Positions 33,473 through 42,763 of a stretch of DNA of 64,000 bases are shown piece after piece. How positions within the stretch are numbered: the first letter of the stretch is position 1; the number at the start of each line of letters is the position of its first letter. The DNA comes from Anaerosacchariphilus hominis (GTDB lineage Bacteria; Bacillota; Clostridia; Lachnospirales; Lachnospiraceae): positions 248,001-312,000 of the forward strand of contig NZ_JACOOR010000004.1 in assembly GCF_014290175.1 (NCBI RefSeq), read 5' to 3'. The notes under the pieces were generated by a model that saw nothing but the letters and a program-made list of their open reading frames with translations, ran no database searches and was not told the DNA's origin. The position numbers were made by a program, and so were the translations under genes.

Positions 33473-33508
33473 AGGAGCCTCGCCGCGGAAGCGGCGGGGC
33501 TCCTTTTT
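33473..33508 (+). terminator. Terminator after hsp20
   Basis: A GC-rich 14-bp stem, AGGAGCCTCGCCGC / GCGGCGGGGCTCCT with a GGAA loop, is followed by TTTTTAT. Confidence 0.85.
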
Positions 33509-33609
33509 ATGGAATGATGTCGCTAAAAAGGGTGTGAAAACATGTGAAAATGGGGTGCAAAAGCAAGGCCGTCATGCTATAATTGGGAAAACGAGAGGAG
33601 TGATACATC

Positions 33610-34131
33610 ATGGCTGAGACATTAAAAACCATCAAAGAAAGAAGAAGCTGCCGGAATTTTAAGCCGGATATGGTTCCGAAGGAACTGCTTGATAAAGTAC
33701 TGGAGGCCGGCACCTGGGCGCCCACCGGAATGGGAATGCAGTCACCGATTATAATAGCCGTAACCAATAAGGAGCTGCGGGATAAGCTTTCAAAGATGAA
33801 TGCAGAGATTATGGGTTCAAAAGCGGATCCGTTCTATGGCGCTCCTGTGGTACTGGTGGTGCTGGCGGACAAGAACAAGCCGACGCATGTATACGACGGC
33901 AGTCTCGTGATGGGCAATCTGATGCTGGCTGCTGCGGATCTGGGACTTGGAAGCTGCTGGATTCACCGGGCGAAAGAGGAATTCGAGAGCGAGGAAGGCA
34001 AAAAAATCCTGAAAAATCTCGGAATTGAAGGAGATTATGAGGGCATCGGCCACTGTGTGCTGGGTTATGCGGCTGCGGCTTCGGCAGAGCCAAAAGAACG
34101 GAAAGCGTCTTATATCTATTACGCGGAATAA
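33610..34131 (+). CDS. Nitroreductase family flavoprotein
   Basis: 173 residues. IKERRSCRNFKPD (about 8-20) is the FMN-phosphate-binding element. APTGMGMQSPIIIAV (about 37-51) and AAADLGLGSCWIHRA (about 106-120) are conserved blocks of this family. The substrate is unknown. A TATAAT at 33577 gives a likely promoter. It is separate from the other nitroreductase at 20071 in sequence and context. Confidence 0.9.
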   Translation: MAETLKTIKERRSCRNFKPDMVPKELLDKVLEAGTWAPTGMGMQSPIIIAVTNKELRDKLSKMNAEIMGSKADPFYGAPVVLVVLADKNKPTHVYDGSLVMGNLMLAAADLGLGSCWIHRAKEEFESEEGKKILKNLGIEGDYEGIGHCVLGYAAAASAEPKERKASYIYYAE

Positions 34132-34203
34132 TTTTTCAGGTTCCATTTTCCAACAAAATGTTGTATAATATAGCTAAGAACAATTGGAAGGGAGACTGGT
34201 TTT

Positions 34204-34842
34204 ATGGCAAATAATACAATCATCACCATCGGACGTCAGTATGGCAGCGGAGGTCACGATATCGGAAAACAGCTTGCGGAAGAGTTAAATATCCCCTTTT
34301 ATGACAAAGCATTACTGGAGAGAGCAGCCAAGGACAGCGGCCTCTGCCAGGAGATTTTTGAAAATCATGACGAAAAGCCGACCAACAGCTTTCTTTATTC
34401 CCTGGTTATGGATACTTATTCATTGGGCTATACCACATCCTCCTTTTCGGAGATGCCTCTGAATCATAAAATTTTTCTGGCACAGTTTGACGCCATCAAG
34501 AACATTGCCAAGGAAGGCCCCTGCGTGATCGTAGGACGCTGTGCCGATTATGCGCTGGCAGAGTTCCCGAATGTGGTGAATGTATTCCTGCATGCGGATC
34601 TCCAGGATCGTATTGTGCGGATTGCGAGACGCCACGATCTGACGGACGCCAAAGCTAAGGACTTGATTATTAAGACCGATAAGCGCCGAGCAAGCTACTA
34701 TAATTATTACACCAGTAAGAAATGGGGCGAAGCTGCAGGTTATGATTTGTCTCTGAACACAGCGACGCTGGGGATTGAGGGGACGATTCATATGATTCGT
34801 GAGTTTGTCGCTTACAAGGAAAAGGAACACGAAAGAATCTGA
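34204..34842 (+). CDS. Cytidylate kinase-like family protein
   Basis: 212 residues. The P-loop is ITIGRQYGSGGHDIGKQLAEEL (about 7-28), the version seen in the Cytidylate_kin2 group rather than true Cmk. VIVGRCADY (about 103) and IVRIARRHDLTDAKAKDLI follow. Such proteins are frequent in Clostridia, and their substrates are unclear. The start follows GGAAGGGAGACTG. It is 17 bp before dtd and probably co-transcribed. Confidence 0.88.
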   Translation: MANNTIITIGRQYGSGGHDIGKQLAEELNIPFYDKALLERAAKDSGLCQEIFENHDEKPTNSFLYSLVMDTYSLGYTTSSFSEMPLNHKIFLAQFDAIKNIAKEGPCVIVGRCADYALAEFPNVVNVFLHADLQDRIVRIARRHDLTDAKAKDLIIKTDKRRASYYNYYTSKKWGEAAGYDLSLNTATLGIEGTIHMIREFVAYKEKEHERI

Positions 34843-34859
34843 CAGGAGTATTATTTTAA

Positions 34860-35297
34860 ATGAAATTTGTAATACAGCGGGTTTCCCATGCATCGGTAAC
34901 GGTGCATGAGGAAACCATTGGCCGTATCAATCAGGGGTATCTGGTTCTGATTGGTGTGGGAAAAGAAGATACAAAAGAGGATGCAGACCGTCTGGTGAAA
35001 AAAATGATTGGCCTGCGTATTTTTTCGGACGAAAATGGGAAGATTAATAAGTCCTTAAAGGATGTGGACGGGGAGCTTCTTCTGGTTTCCCAGTTTACAC
35101 TGTACGCAGACTGCAGACATGGCAACCGGCCGGGCTTTACGGATGCGGCGGGTCCGGATATGGCAAATGAGCTCTACGAATACATCATTGAAAGCTGCAA
35201 AAAGGAAGTGGCTGTGGTTGAACGGGGAGAGTTCGGCGCAGATATGAAGGTAGAGCTTCTGAATGACGGACCATTTACCATTTTATTAGAATCGTAG
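34860..35297 (+). CDS. dtd: D-aminoacyl-tRNA deacylase
   Basis: 145 residues, the family length. The hallmarks [12 protein letters not shown] (about 73-84) and the C-terminal [10 protein letters not shown], in place of NGPVTI, are the two active-site loops. [15 protein letters not shown] is the usual start. Dtd removes D-amino acids and glycine mischarged on tRNA. It lies 38 bp upstream of carB. Confidence 0.94.
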   Translation: MKFVIQRVSHASVTVHEETIGRINQGYLVLIGVGKEDTKEDADRLVKKMIGLRIFSDENGKINKSLKDVDGELLLVSQFTLYADCRHGNRPGFTDAAGPDMANELYEYIIESCKKEVAVVERGEFGADMKVELLNDGPFTILLES

Positions 35298-35335
35298 AAA
35301 CAAAAATTTACAATATAAATACAGGGAGAGAAAAC

Positions 35336-38300
35336 ATGGGTAAAAGACAGGATATCCACAAAGTAATGATTATCGGTTCCGGTCCGATTATTATCGGTCA
35401 GGCCTGCGAATTCGATTATTCCGGCACACAGGCCTGCAAGGCACTGAAAAAACTGGGGTACGAGATTGTTCTCGTCAATTCCAATCCGGCAACGATTATG
35501 ACCGATCCGGGAACTGCAGATGTAACGTATATTGAGCCGTTAAATGTGGAGCGGCTGACTCAGATCATTGAAAAAGAAAGACCAGATGCCTTATTGCCGA
35601 ATCTCGGTGGACAGTCCGGTCTTAATCTTTGCTCTGAATTAGCCAAGGCGGGCGTTCTGGACAAATACGATGTCAAGGTTATCGGCGTGCAGGTGGATGC
35701 CATTGAGCGTGGTGAGGACCGGATCGAGTTCAAGCGCACCATGGACAGCCTGGGAATTGAGATGGCACGCAGCGAAGTGGCCTATACTGTAGACGAGGCA
35801 GTCGCTATCGCAGATAAGCTTGGCTACCCGGTTGTTCTCCGTCCGGCTTACACCATGGGCGGAGCAGGTGGCGGTCTTGTATACAATGTAGAAGAATTAA
35901 AGACCGTCGTGGCCAGAGGTCTGCAGGCCAGCTTGGTGGGACAGGTTCTGGTAGAAGAGTCCATTCTCGGCTGGGAGGAGTTGGAGCTGGAGGTAGTCCG
36001 CGACAGCAAAAATAACATCATCACCGTATGCTTTATTGAAAATATCGACCCGCTGGGCGTACACACCGGTGATTCCTTCTGTTCCGCGCCCATGCTGACC
36101 ATTCCCGAAAATGTGCAGAAGCGCCTTCAGGAGAAGTCCTATAAGATCGTAGAGGCCATCCAGGTTATCGGAGGCACTAATGTACAGTGGGCCCATGATC
36201 CGAAGACAGACCGGGATATCGTCATCGAGATCAATCCCCGTACTTCCCGTTCCTCCGCATTGGCTTCCAAGGCAACCGGCTTTCCCATTGCGCTGGTTTC
36301 CGCTATGCTGGCGTCCGGCCTGACACTGGACGAGATCCCCTGTGGAAAATACGGCACACTGGATCGCTATGTTCCGGACGGAGATTATATCGTAATTAAG
36401 TTCGCACGCTGGGCTTTTGAAAAGTTCAAGGGCGTAGAGGATAAGCTGGGTACGCAGATGCGCGCCGTTGGCGAGGTTATGAGTATCGGTAAAAATTATA
36501 AGGAAGCCTTCCAGAAAGCCATCCGCAGTCTGGAGATTGGCCGTTACGGTCTTGGATTCGCGAAGGATTTCCATGAAAAATCCAAGGAAGAGCTGCTGCA
36601 CATGCTGCATACTGCTACCAGCGAACGCCAGTTCATTATGTATGAGGCTATCCGGAAGGGCGCAACCAATGCAGAGCTCTTTGAGTTGACGAAAATCAAA
36701 GATTATTTCCTGAATCAGATGCGGGAATTGGTTGAGGAGGAAGAGAAGCTCTTAACTTATAAGGGACAGGTACCGCCCGCGGAGATCCTGACACAGGCTA
36801 AAAAGGACGGCTTCGCAGATCGTTATTTAAGCCAGCTTCTGGAGGTTCCGGAAGCAGATATCCGCAACGCGCGAACAGCCATCGGCGTAACAGAAAGCTG
36901 GGAGGGTGTTCATGTAAGCGGAACCAAGGACAGCGCTTACTATTATTCCACCTACAATGCGCCGGATAAGAACCCGGTCAGCACAGATAAGCAGAAAATC
37001 ATGATTCTGGGCGGAGGTCCCAACCGAATCGGTCAGGGTATCGAATTTGACTATTGCTGTGTACACGCGGCAATTGCCTTAAAGAAGCTTGGTTTCGAGA
37101 CAATCATTGTAAACTGCAATCCGGAAACCGTATCTACCGATTACGATACCTCCGATAAGCTGTATTTTGAGCCGCTGACTCTGGAGGACGTCTTAAGTAT
37201 CCATGAGAAGGAGAAGCCGGTGGGCGTTATTGCCCAGTTTGGCGGACAGACGCCGCTGAATCTGGCAGCAGATCTGGAAAAGAATGGCGTCCGGATTCTG
37301 GGAACCAGCCCGGAGATCATCGACCTGGCAGAGGATCGGGATCAGTTCCGCTCCATCATGGAGAAGCTGAATATCCCCATGCCGGAGGCAGGTATGGCTG
37401 TTGATGTGGAGGAAGCTCTGGAAATTGCCGAGCGCATCGGTTATCCGGTCATGGTGCGTCCTTCCTATGTACTGGGCGGCCGCGGTATGGAGGTTGTCCA
37501 TGAGCCGGAGAGCCTGAAGGAATATATGCGTGCAGCAGTAGGTGTGACGCCGGATCGTCCGATTCTGATTGACCGTTTCCTGCATCACGCAATGGAGTGC
37601 GAGGCAGATGCCATCTGTGACGGAACCCACGCTTTTGTACCGGCTGTCATGGAGCATATTGAGCTGGCCGGCGTTCATTCCGGAGATTCCGCCTGCATCC
37701 TGCCTTCTCTGAATATATCAGAGGAGAATGTAAAGACGATTAAGGAATATACAAAGAAGATTGCGGAAGAGATGCATGTCTGCGGTCTGATGAATATGCA
37801 GTATGCCATCGAGGACGGTAAGGTATTTGTACTGGAGGCCAATCCGAGAGCGTCCAGAACGGTGCCGCTGGTATCCAAGGTCTGCAACATTCAGATGGTA
37901 CAGCTGGCTACCCAGGTTATTACAGAGGAGCTGACCGGTATTCCTTCCCCGGTACCCGGTCTTAAGGAGAGTAAATTCCATCATTATGGCGTGAAGGAGG
38001 CGGTATTCCCCTTCAATATGTTCCAAGAGGTAGACCCGATTCTTGGACCGGAGATGCGTTCTACCGGCGAGGTACTGGGACTGGCATCCAACTTCGGAGA
38101 AGCCTTCTACAAGGCGCAGGAAGCGACACAGACGCCGCTGCCCCTGTCCGGAACGGTCCTGATCAGTGTCAGTGACCGTGATAAGGAAGAGCTTCTTCAG
38201 GTAGCAAAAGGCTTCCATCAGGATGGTTTCCATATTATGGCAACCGGAAAAACCTACGATATGATTACAGAAGATGGTATTCCGGCTGAGAAAATCAAGA

Positions 38301-38557
38301 AGCTGAGCGAGGGTCGTCCGAATATTCTGGACGCTATTGCCAATAAGAAGATTGATTTGATTGTGAATACGCCCTCCGGAAGCGAGAGCCGTTTTGATGA
38401 CAGCTATGTCCGCAAGGCAGCTATTAAGGGCAAGATCCCCTATATGACCACAATGGCGGCAGCCATCGCTACTGCGGAGGGAATCCGTCAGGTAAATGCC
38501 AAGGGTGGTAAGCTTGATGTGAAGTCCCTGCAGGAGTTTCACGCAGAGATTGAGTAA
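35336..38557 (+). CDS. carB: Carbamoyl-phosphate synthase large subunit
   Basis: 1073 residues. Two tandem ATP-grasp halves are evident. The first has MIIGSGPIIIGQACEFDYSG at about 9 and RPAYTMGGAGGG at about 170. The second has MILGGGPNRIGQGIEFDY at about 556 and RPSYVLGGRGMEVV at about 708. The C-terminal allosteric MGS-like domain starts near 940. It makes carbamoyl phosphate for pyrimidines and arginine with ammonia delivered by CarA. No carA is adjacent; it must be elsewhere. CAGGGAGAGAAAAC precedes the start. Confidence 0.97.
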   Translation: MGKRQDIHKVMIIGSGPIIIGQACEFDYSGTQACKALKKLGYEIVLVNSNPATIMTDPGTADVTYIEPLNVERLTQIIEKERPDALLPNLGGQSGLNLCSELAKAGVLDKYDVKVIGVQVDAIERGEDRIEFKRTMDSLGIEMARSEVAYTVDEAVAIADKLGYPVVLRPAYTMGGAGGGLVYNVEELKTVVARGLQASLVGQVLVEESILGWEELELEVVRDSKNNIITVCFIENIDPLGVHTGDSFCSAPMLTIPENVQKRLQEKSYKIVEAIQVIGGTNVQWAHDPKTDRDIVIEINPRTSRSSALASKATGFPIALVSAMLASGLTLDEIPCGKYGTLDRYVPDGDYIVIKFARWAFEKFKGVEDKLGTQMRAVGEVMSIGKNYKEAFQKAIRSLEIGRYGLGFAKDFHEKSKEELLHMLHTATSERQFIMYEAIRKGATNAELFELTKIKDYFLNQMRELVEEEEKLLTYKGQVPPAEILTQAKKDGFADRYLSQLLEVPEADIRNARTAIGVTESWEGVHVSGTKDSAYYYSTYNAPDKNPVSTDKQKIMILGGGPNRIGQGIEFDYCCVHAAIALKKLGFETIIVNCNPETVSTDYDTSDKLYFEPLTLEDVLSIHEKEKPVGVIAQFGGQTPLNLAADLEKNGVRILGTSPEIIDLAEDRDQFRSIMEKLNIPMPEAGMAVDVEEALEIAERIGYPVMVRPSYVLGGRGMEVVHEPESLKEYMRAAVGVTPDRPILIDRFLHHAMECEADAICDGTHAFVPAVMEHIELAGVHSGDSACILPSLNISEENVKTIKEYTKKIAEEMHVCGLMNMQYAIEDGKVFVLEANPRASRTVPLVSKVCNIQMVQLATQVITEELTGIPSPVPGLKESKFHHYGVKEAVFPFNMFQEVDPILGPEMRSTGEVLGLASNFGEAFYKAQEATQTPLPLSGTVLISVSDRDKEELLQVAKGFHQDGFHIMATGKTYDMITEDGIPAEKIKKLSEGRPNILDAIANKKIDLIVNTPSGSESRFDDSYVRKAAIKGKIPYMTTMAAAIATAEGIRQVNAKGGKLDVKSLQEFHAEIE

Positions 38558-38580
38558 AAGAGGATAAATTCTTTAACAGA

Positions 38581-38616
38581 AAAATCGCCCGAGCCGACAG
38601 GCCCGGGCGATTTTTG
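38581..38616. terminator. Bidirectional terminator between carB and ttcA
   Basis: AAAATCGCCCG (38581-38591) pairs with CGGGCGATTTTT across an imperfect loop. The A and T runs allow termination of both converging genes. Confidence 0.85.
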
Positions 38617-38619
38617 GTG

Positions 38620-39366
38620 TCAGGAACGGTTCAGCTTCCGCACATACTCTGCATCCTCAAAGGGCTTATAAAGTCCATCCAGCACCGCCCGGAACATCCG
38701 TTCCTTGGCTCCCGGATTCTCATGACAGATTTGCCGTACCAGCTCCTTGGCATATTCTCGGCGGGTATATCCATCCGCTGGACAGGGACTCTTACAGACA
38801 GGAAGATTGTATTTATTCTTAAATCCAATCACATCTGCCTCATCCACCAGCATCAGCGGCCGAATCACCGTCAGATCCATCCGATCCAGGTAGGTCACCG
38901 GATCAAAAGAATGAAAGCGCCCTTCATATAGAAGAGAGAGCATCATGGTTTCCACCACATCATCTTTATGATGAGCATAAGCAATTTTATTACATCCCAG
39001 CTCCTTAACCGCCTCGTTGAGGGCTCCTTTGCGCATCTTGGCACAGAGGGCGCAGGGATTGCTTTCCTTCCGAACATGGAACACCACGTCATAGATCTCG
39101 GTTTTTACAATCGTATACCGCACGCCCAGTTCATCACAGAGCGCCTGGATCGGGCTCAGATCAAAATCCGGGAACCCCAGATCCACTGTGATTGCCTCAA
39201 TTTCAAATTTTTTTTGATAAAAGCGCTGAAGTCCATGCAATGCATAGAGCAGGGTCAGGCTGTCCTTTCCGCCGGAGATGCCGATGGCAATGCGATCTCC
39301 GTCCTCAATCATATGGTAGGTATCCACGGCCTTGCGGACATGGCTTAAAAGCTGCTGTAACTTCAT
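38620..39366 (-). CDS. ttcA: TtcA-type tRNA 2-thiocytidine biosynthesis protein
   Basis: 248 residues. The PP-loop ATP pyrophosphatase motif GISGGKDSLTLLYAL lies at about 29-43. NPCALCAKMRKGAL gives the CxxC at about 107-120, and CPADGYTRREYA supplies a later Cys, the set of ligands used by the TtcA Fe-S cluster. TtcA thiolates cytidine 32 in tRNA. It is convergent to carB. The start codon follows AAAGGACTCTTTAAA on the minus strand. Clostridial TtcA-like proteins are not all tested, so the substrate is inferred. Confidence 0.85.
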   Translation of the reverse strand: MKLQQLLSHVRKAVDTYHMIEDGDRIAIGISGGKDSLTLLYALHGLQRFYQKKFEIEAITVDLGFPDFDLSPIQALCDELGVRYTIVKTEIYDVVFHVRKESNPCALCAKMRKGALNEAVKELGCNKIAYAHHKDDVVETMMLSLLYEGRFHSFDPVTYLDRMDLTVIRPLMLVDEADVIGFKNKYNLPVCKSPCPADGYTRREYAKELVRQICHENPGAKERMFRAVLDGLYKPFEDAEYVRKLNRS

Positions 39367-39446
39367 TTTAAAGAGTCCTTTCTTATGTAAATCATTTTCT
39401 AAAATAATTCCCTACTTAGTTTATCAGAAAAAGATAAAAAAAGCTA

Positions 39447-39475
39447 TTGACAATTTCAAAAACCGGGTATATACT
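39447..39475 (+). promoter_or_regulatory. cysK promoter
   Basis: TTGACA (39447-39452), a 17-bp spacer and TATACT (39470-39475). The sequence just after it, ACTAAACAGATAGGAAATAT, could hold an Rrf2/CymR-type operator; this is speculative. Confidence 0.8.
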
Positions 39476-39541
39476 ACTAAACAGATAGGAAATATAAGAA
39501 AATAAAACCGAACTTGAGGAGATTGAAAGGAGAACAACACT

Positions 39542-40474
39542 ATGGCAAACATTTATAAGGGAACATTAGGACTCATCGGCAACACACCTCTGGTAGAGGT
39601 TACAAATGTAGAAAAAGAGCTGGGACTGGAAGCAACCGTACTGGTAAAGCTTGAGTACTTCAATCCGGCCGGAAGCGTAAAAGACCGTATCGCAAAAGCA
39701 ATGATTGAGGACGCAGAGGCAAAGGGAGCACTGAAAGAGGGCTCCGTAATCATTGAGCCGACCTCCGGAAATACAGGCATCGGCCTGGCAGCCATCGCAG
39801 CGGCCAAAGGATACCGCATCATCCTGACCATGCCGGAGACCATGAGTGTAGAACGTAGAAATATCCTGAAAGCATATGGCGCAGAGCTGGTTCTGACCGA
39901 GGGCGCCAAGGGTATGAAGGGAGCCATCGCCAAGGCGGAAGAGCTGGCAAAGGAAATCCCGAACAGCTTTATCCCGGGACAGTTCGTAAATCCGGCAAAC
40001 CCGGCAGCACATAAAGCAACTACAGGCCCGGAGATTTGGAAGGATACAGACGGAGCAGTCGACATCTTCGTGGCAGGCGTCGGCACCGGCGGAACTCTGA
40101 CCGGAACAGGAGAGTACCTGAAGTCCCAGAAGCCGGATGTAAAGGTTGTAGCCGTAGAGCCCGCAGGCAGCCCGGTTCTTTCCGAAGGCAAGAGCGGTCC
40201 CCATAAGATTCAGGGAATCGGCGCAGGTTTTGTACCGGATGTACTGAATACCAAGATTTACGATGAAATCCTTCCCATTGAAAATGATGATGCCTTTGCT
40301 ACTGCAAAGCTTCTGGCAAAAAAGGAAGGCGTTCTGGTAGGAATCTCCTCCGGCGCGGCTCTGTACGCAGCTATTCAGCTTGCAAAGCGCCCGGAAAACA
40401 AGGGCAAAACCATCGTGGCACTGCTTCCGGATACCGGAGACAGATATTACTCCACACCGCTTTTCACAGAATAA
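39542..40474 (+). CDS. cysK: Cysteine synthase A (O-acetylserine sulfhydrylase)
   Basis: 310 residues. The PLP lysine is in [11 protein letters not shown] (about 39-49). The substrate loop is [12 protein letters not shown] (about 75-86), the phosphate-binding loop is [12 protein letters not shown] (about 180-191), and the C-terminal [13 protein letters not shown] is a CysK signature. It makes cysteine from O-acetylserine and sulfide. AAAGGAGAACAACACT precedes the start. It is 55 bp before metY and likely co-transcribed. Confidence 0.96.
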   Translation: MANIYKGTLGLIGNTPLVEVTNVEKELGLEATVLVKLEYFNPAGSVKDRIAKAMIEDAEAKGALKEGSVIIEPTSGNTGIGLAAIAAAKGYRIILTMPETMSVERRNILKAYGAELVLTEGAKGMKGAIAKAEELAKEIPNSFIPGQFVNPANPAAHKATTGPEIWKDTDGAVDIFVAGVGTGGTLTGTGEYLKSQKPDVKVVAVEPAGSPVLSEGKSGPHKIQGIGAGFVPDVLNTKIYDEILPIENDDAFATAKLLAKKEGVLVGISSGAALYAAIQLAKRPENKGKTIVALLPDTGDRYYSTPLFTE

Positions 40475-40529
40475 AAAATGTTATTCTGCAGCATGAACAA
40501 AATAAATCTATAAAGAGAGGGCAAAACCA

Positions 40530-41837
40530 ATGAGTAAAATTACAAGAGATCAGAGAAAATTTAAATTTGAAACACTTCAGCTTCACGTAGGTCAGGAGCA
40601 GCCGGATCCGGTAACAGATGCGAGAGCCGTTCCGATTTATCAGACATCGTCCTATGTATTCCGTAACTGCGACCACGCGGCTGCACGTTTCGGCCTGGCA
40701 GACGCAGGCAATATCTATGGACGTCTGACCAACCCCACTGAGGACGTGTTCGAGAAGAGAATCGCAGCTCTGGAAGGCGGTGTGGCAGCTCTGGCTGTAG
40801 CATCCGGCGCAGCAGCTATCACCTACACCATTGAGAACCTGGCACAGAGCGGAGACCATATCGTATCCGCAAAGAATATTTACGGCGGAAGCTTCAATCT
40901 TCTGGAGCATACACTTCCCCAGTATGGCGTAAACACAACATTCGTTGACATTTTCAACTATGATGAGGTAGAGGCAGCTATCCAGGACAACACCAAGGCA
41001 CTTTATATTGAGACTCTGGGAAATCCGAACTCTGACGTGGTAGATATTGAGAGACTGGCACAGATTGCCCATGCGCATAAAATCCCGCTGGTTGTAGATA
41101 ATACCTTTGCGACCCCGTATCTGGTTCGCCCCATTGAGTATGGCGCAGATATTGTAGTACATTCCGCTACCAAGTTCATCGGCGGACATGGAACCACCAT
41201 CGGCGGCGTTATCGTAGACAGCGGTAAGTTCGACTGGGAGGCATCCGGAAAGTTTCCGTCACTTACTGAGCCGAACCCCAGCTACCATGGTATTAGCTTC
41301 ACCAAGGCAGTCGGCGCAGCAGCATTCGTAACTAAAATTCGTGCCATCCTTCTGCGTGACACCGGAGCAACCATTTCCCCGTTCCATGCATTCTTCTTCC
41401 TGCAGGGACTGGAGACACTGTCTCTTCGTGTAGAGCGCCATGTAGAGAATGCCCTGAAGGTAGTGGAGTATCTGAACAATCATCCACAGGTAGAGAAGGT
41501 TCATCATCCGTCTGTATCCGATGATCCAGAGCAGAAAGCACTGTACGCAAAGTACTTCCCCAACGGCGGCGGCTCTATCTTCACCTTCGAAATCAAAGGC
41601 GACGCTCAGAAGGCAAAGGACTTCATCGACAATCTGGAGCTGTTCTCCCTGCTTGCAAATGTAGCTGACGTGAAGTCTCTGGTTATTCATCCGGCAACCA
41701 CTACACACAGCCAGTGCACAGAGGAAGAGCTTCTGGATCAGGGTATTAAGCCGAACACCATCCGTCTTTCCATCGGAACTGAAAACATCGACGATATTAT
41801 TCAGGACCTGGACGAGGCATTCAAGGCAGTACAGTAA
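40530..41837 (+). CDS. metY: O-acetylhomoserine sulfhydrylase (MetY-type)
   Basis: 435 residues, the length of MetY rather than of the shorter MetB/MetC group. ETLQLHVGQEQPDP and QTSSYVFRNCDHAA mark the N-terminus. VHSATKFIGGHGT (about 210-222) carries the PLP lysine. HPATTTHSQCTEEEL and PNTIRLSIGTENIDDII end the protein. It makes homocysteine from O-acetylhomoserine and sulfide. Together with cysK and the following Rrf2 gene it forms a sulfur-assimilation unit. Confidence 0.95.
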   Translation: MSKITRDQRKFKFETLQLHVGQEQPDPVTDARAVPIYQTSSYVFRNCDHAAARFGLADAGNIYGRLTNPTEDVFEKRIAALEGGVAALAVASGAAAITYTIENLAQSGDHIVSAKNIYGGSFNLLEHTLPQYGVNTTFVDIFNYDEVEAAIQDNTKALYIETLGNPNSDVVDIERLAQIAHAHKIPLVVDNTFATPYLVRPIEYGADIVVHSATKFIGGHGTTIGGVIVDSGKFDWEASGKFPSLTEPNPSYHGISFTKAVGAAAFVTKIRAILLRDTGATISPFHAFFFLQGLETLSLRVERHVENALKVVEYLNNHPQVEKVHHPSVSDDPEQKALYAKYFPNGGGSIFTFEIKGDAQKAKDFIDNLELFSLLANVADVKSLVIHPATTTHSQCTEEELLDQGIKPNTIRLSIGTENIDDIIQDLDEAFKAVQ

Positions 41838-41849
41838 AAGACTGAGTAC

Positions 41850-41885
41850 AGGGGCGGATCATGAATCTGCCCCTTATTATTTTTG
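41850..41885 (+). terminator. Terminator or attenuator between metY and the Rrf2 gene
   Basis: AGGGGCGGAT pairs with ATCTGCCCCT around a CATGA loop and is followed by TATTATTTTT. The next gene starts only about 27 bases later, so partial readthrough is plausible. Confidence 0.65.
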
Positions 41886-41901
41886 TGAGGAGGACTTACT
41901 T

Positions 41902-42348
41902 ATGCAGCTTTCGAAAAAGAGCCGCTACGGACTGCGGGCATTGATTGATCTGGCTTCAGCTCCGGAGAATCAGTATGTTTCCCTGAGTAACATTGCAGAA
42001 CGCGGAGAAATCCCGGCGCAGTTTCTGGAGCAGGTGTTTGCTTCATTCCGCCGCGCAGGGCTTGTGAAGGCCTTAAAAGGCCCTCAGGGAGGCTATCAGC
42101 TTGCCCGGAATCCCAAATACATCACAGCAGCAGAGGTGCTGGAGATTCTGGAGGGCTCTTATCGGATAGCGGACGAAGATGTGTCTCCGGAGAGTCGATG
42201 TTACGCTGTCTCAGAGACCATACAGGATATGTTGATTGGCCCGGTGAATCAGGCCATGGAAACGATTCTGGGAAAGCTTACCCTGGCTGATTTGCAGCGA
42301 AGCTATCAGGAACGGGCGACTCAGAGTGAAGATATGTATTATATCTGA
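41902..42348 (+). CDS. Rrf2 family regulator, CymR-like
   Basis: 148 residues. MQLSKKSRYGLRALIDLA and AQFLEQVFASFRRAGLVKALKG followed by PQGGYQLAR are the classic Rrf2 winged-helix features. The single Cys (SRCYAVSET) argues against an Fe-S cluster and fits CymR, the cysteine-metabolism repressor that acts with CysK. Its place directly behind cysK and metY supports control of those genes; this is inference. GTGAGGAGGACTT precedes the start. Confidence 0.88.
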   Translation: MQLSKKSRYGLRALIDLASAPENQYVSLSNIAERGEIPAQFLEQVFASFRRAGLVKALKGPQGGYQLARNPKYITAAEVLEILEGSYRIADEDVSPESRCYAVSETIQDMLIGPVNQAMETILGKLTLADLQRSYQERATQSEDMYYI

Positions 42349-42375
42349 TTCTGATTCTCATAAGACATTTGACAG

Positions 42376-42410
42376 AGAAAGTCATCCATAAGGGTGGCTT
42401 TCTTTTTTTT
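42376..42410 (+). terminator. Terminator after the Rrf2/CymR-like gene
   Basis: AGAAAGTCATCC / GGGTGGCTTTCT with an ATAA loop, followed by eight T residues. Confidence 0.85.
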
Positions 42411-42468
42411 GCTCTATAGGAAATACTGTGTCGCATTAAAGTTCGAAAGCTATGATTTCTATAGAGCA
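42410..42468. repeat. Imperfect long inverted repeat
   Basis: TGCTCTATAGGAAAT (42410-42424) pairs with ATTTCTATAGAGCA (42455-42468) with one bulge, around a 30-base loop. It sits between a terminator and the dispersed repeat copy and explains no gene. Confidence 0.6.
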
Positions 42469-42485
42469 AAAAGCCCCTCCGGGGG

Positions 42486-42563
42486 ATCGCACTGCGACGG
42501 AATGGAATCATGTCGCTAATGCGACCCGCCGCAGGCGGAGAATCCTGCGTTGCAGGATTCTAT
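42486..42563 (+). repeat. Dispersed structured repeat, copy 2
   Basis: This matches 6861-6938 over its full 78 bp: ATCGCACTGCG at the start, GTCGCTAATGCGAC and CGCCGCAGGCGGAGAATCCTG inside, and GCAGGATTCTAT at the end. Loops differ while stems are kept. Confidence 0.8.
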
Positions 42564-42600
42564 TTTTATTCTGTAAATTGGTTTTACCAATCCTAAAAAC

Positions 42601-42625
42601 GAACAAATTTTCCGAACATATGTAT
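42601..42625 (+). promoter_or_regulatory. Tandem LexA-type operator, yneA side
   Basis: GAACAAATTTTC (42601-42612) is followed 13 bp later by GAACATATGTAT (42614-42625), which abuts the -35 element. The same pair with the same spacing occurs before lexA. Confidence 0.75.
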
Positions 42626-42653
42626 TGACAAACAGGCGTTCTGATATTATAAT
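42625..42653 (+). promoter_or_regulatory. Promoter of the YneA-like gene
   Basis: TTGACA (42625-42630), a 17-bp spacer and TATAAT (42648-42653): a full consensus promoter. Confidence 0.85.
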
Positions 42654-42664
42654 ACAAACATAAA

Positions 42665-42676
42665 GAACGATTGTTC
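42665..42676 (+). promoter_or_regulatory. LexA box downstream of the -10
   Basis: GAACGATTGTTC, a perfect GAAC-N4-GTTC palindrome, lies 12 bp after the -10 element, where a bound repressor would block initiation. Confidence 0.8.
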
Positions 42677-42763
42677 GGAAAAGATGTTCGCTTTATCATT
42701 GTTTTCACCGTTTGCTTGCATGTCTGGAGAGCATGTGGGAAAGGTAGAGGGAGGGCACACCTT

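Noticed and set aside
39553..40204. Two overlapping minus-strand 212-codon frames antisense to cysK
   Set aside because: Both are shadows of the cysK codons; no domain is seen in either.
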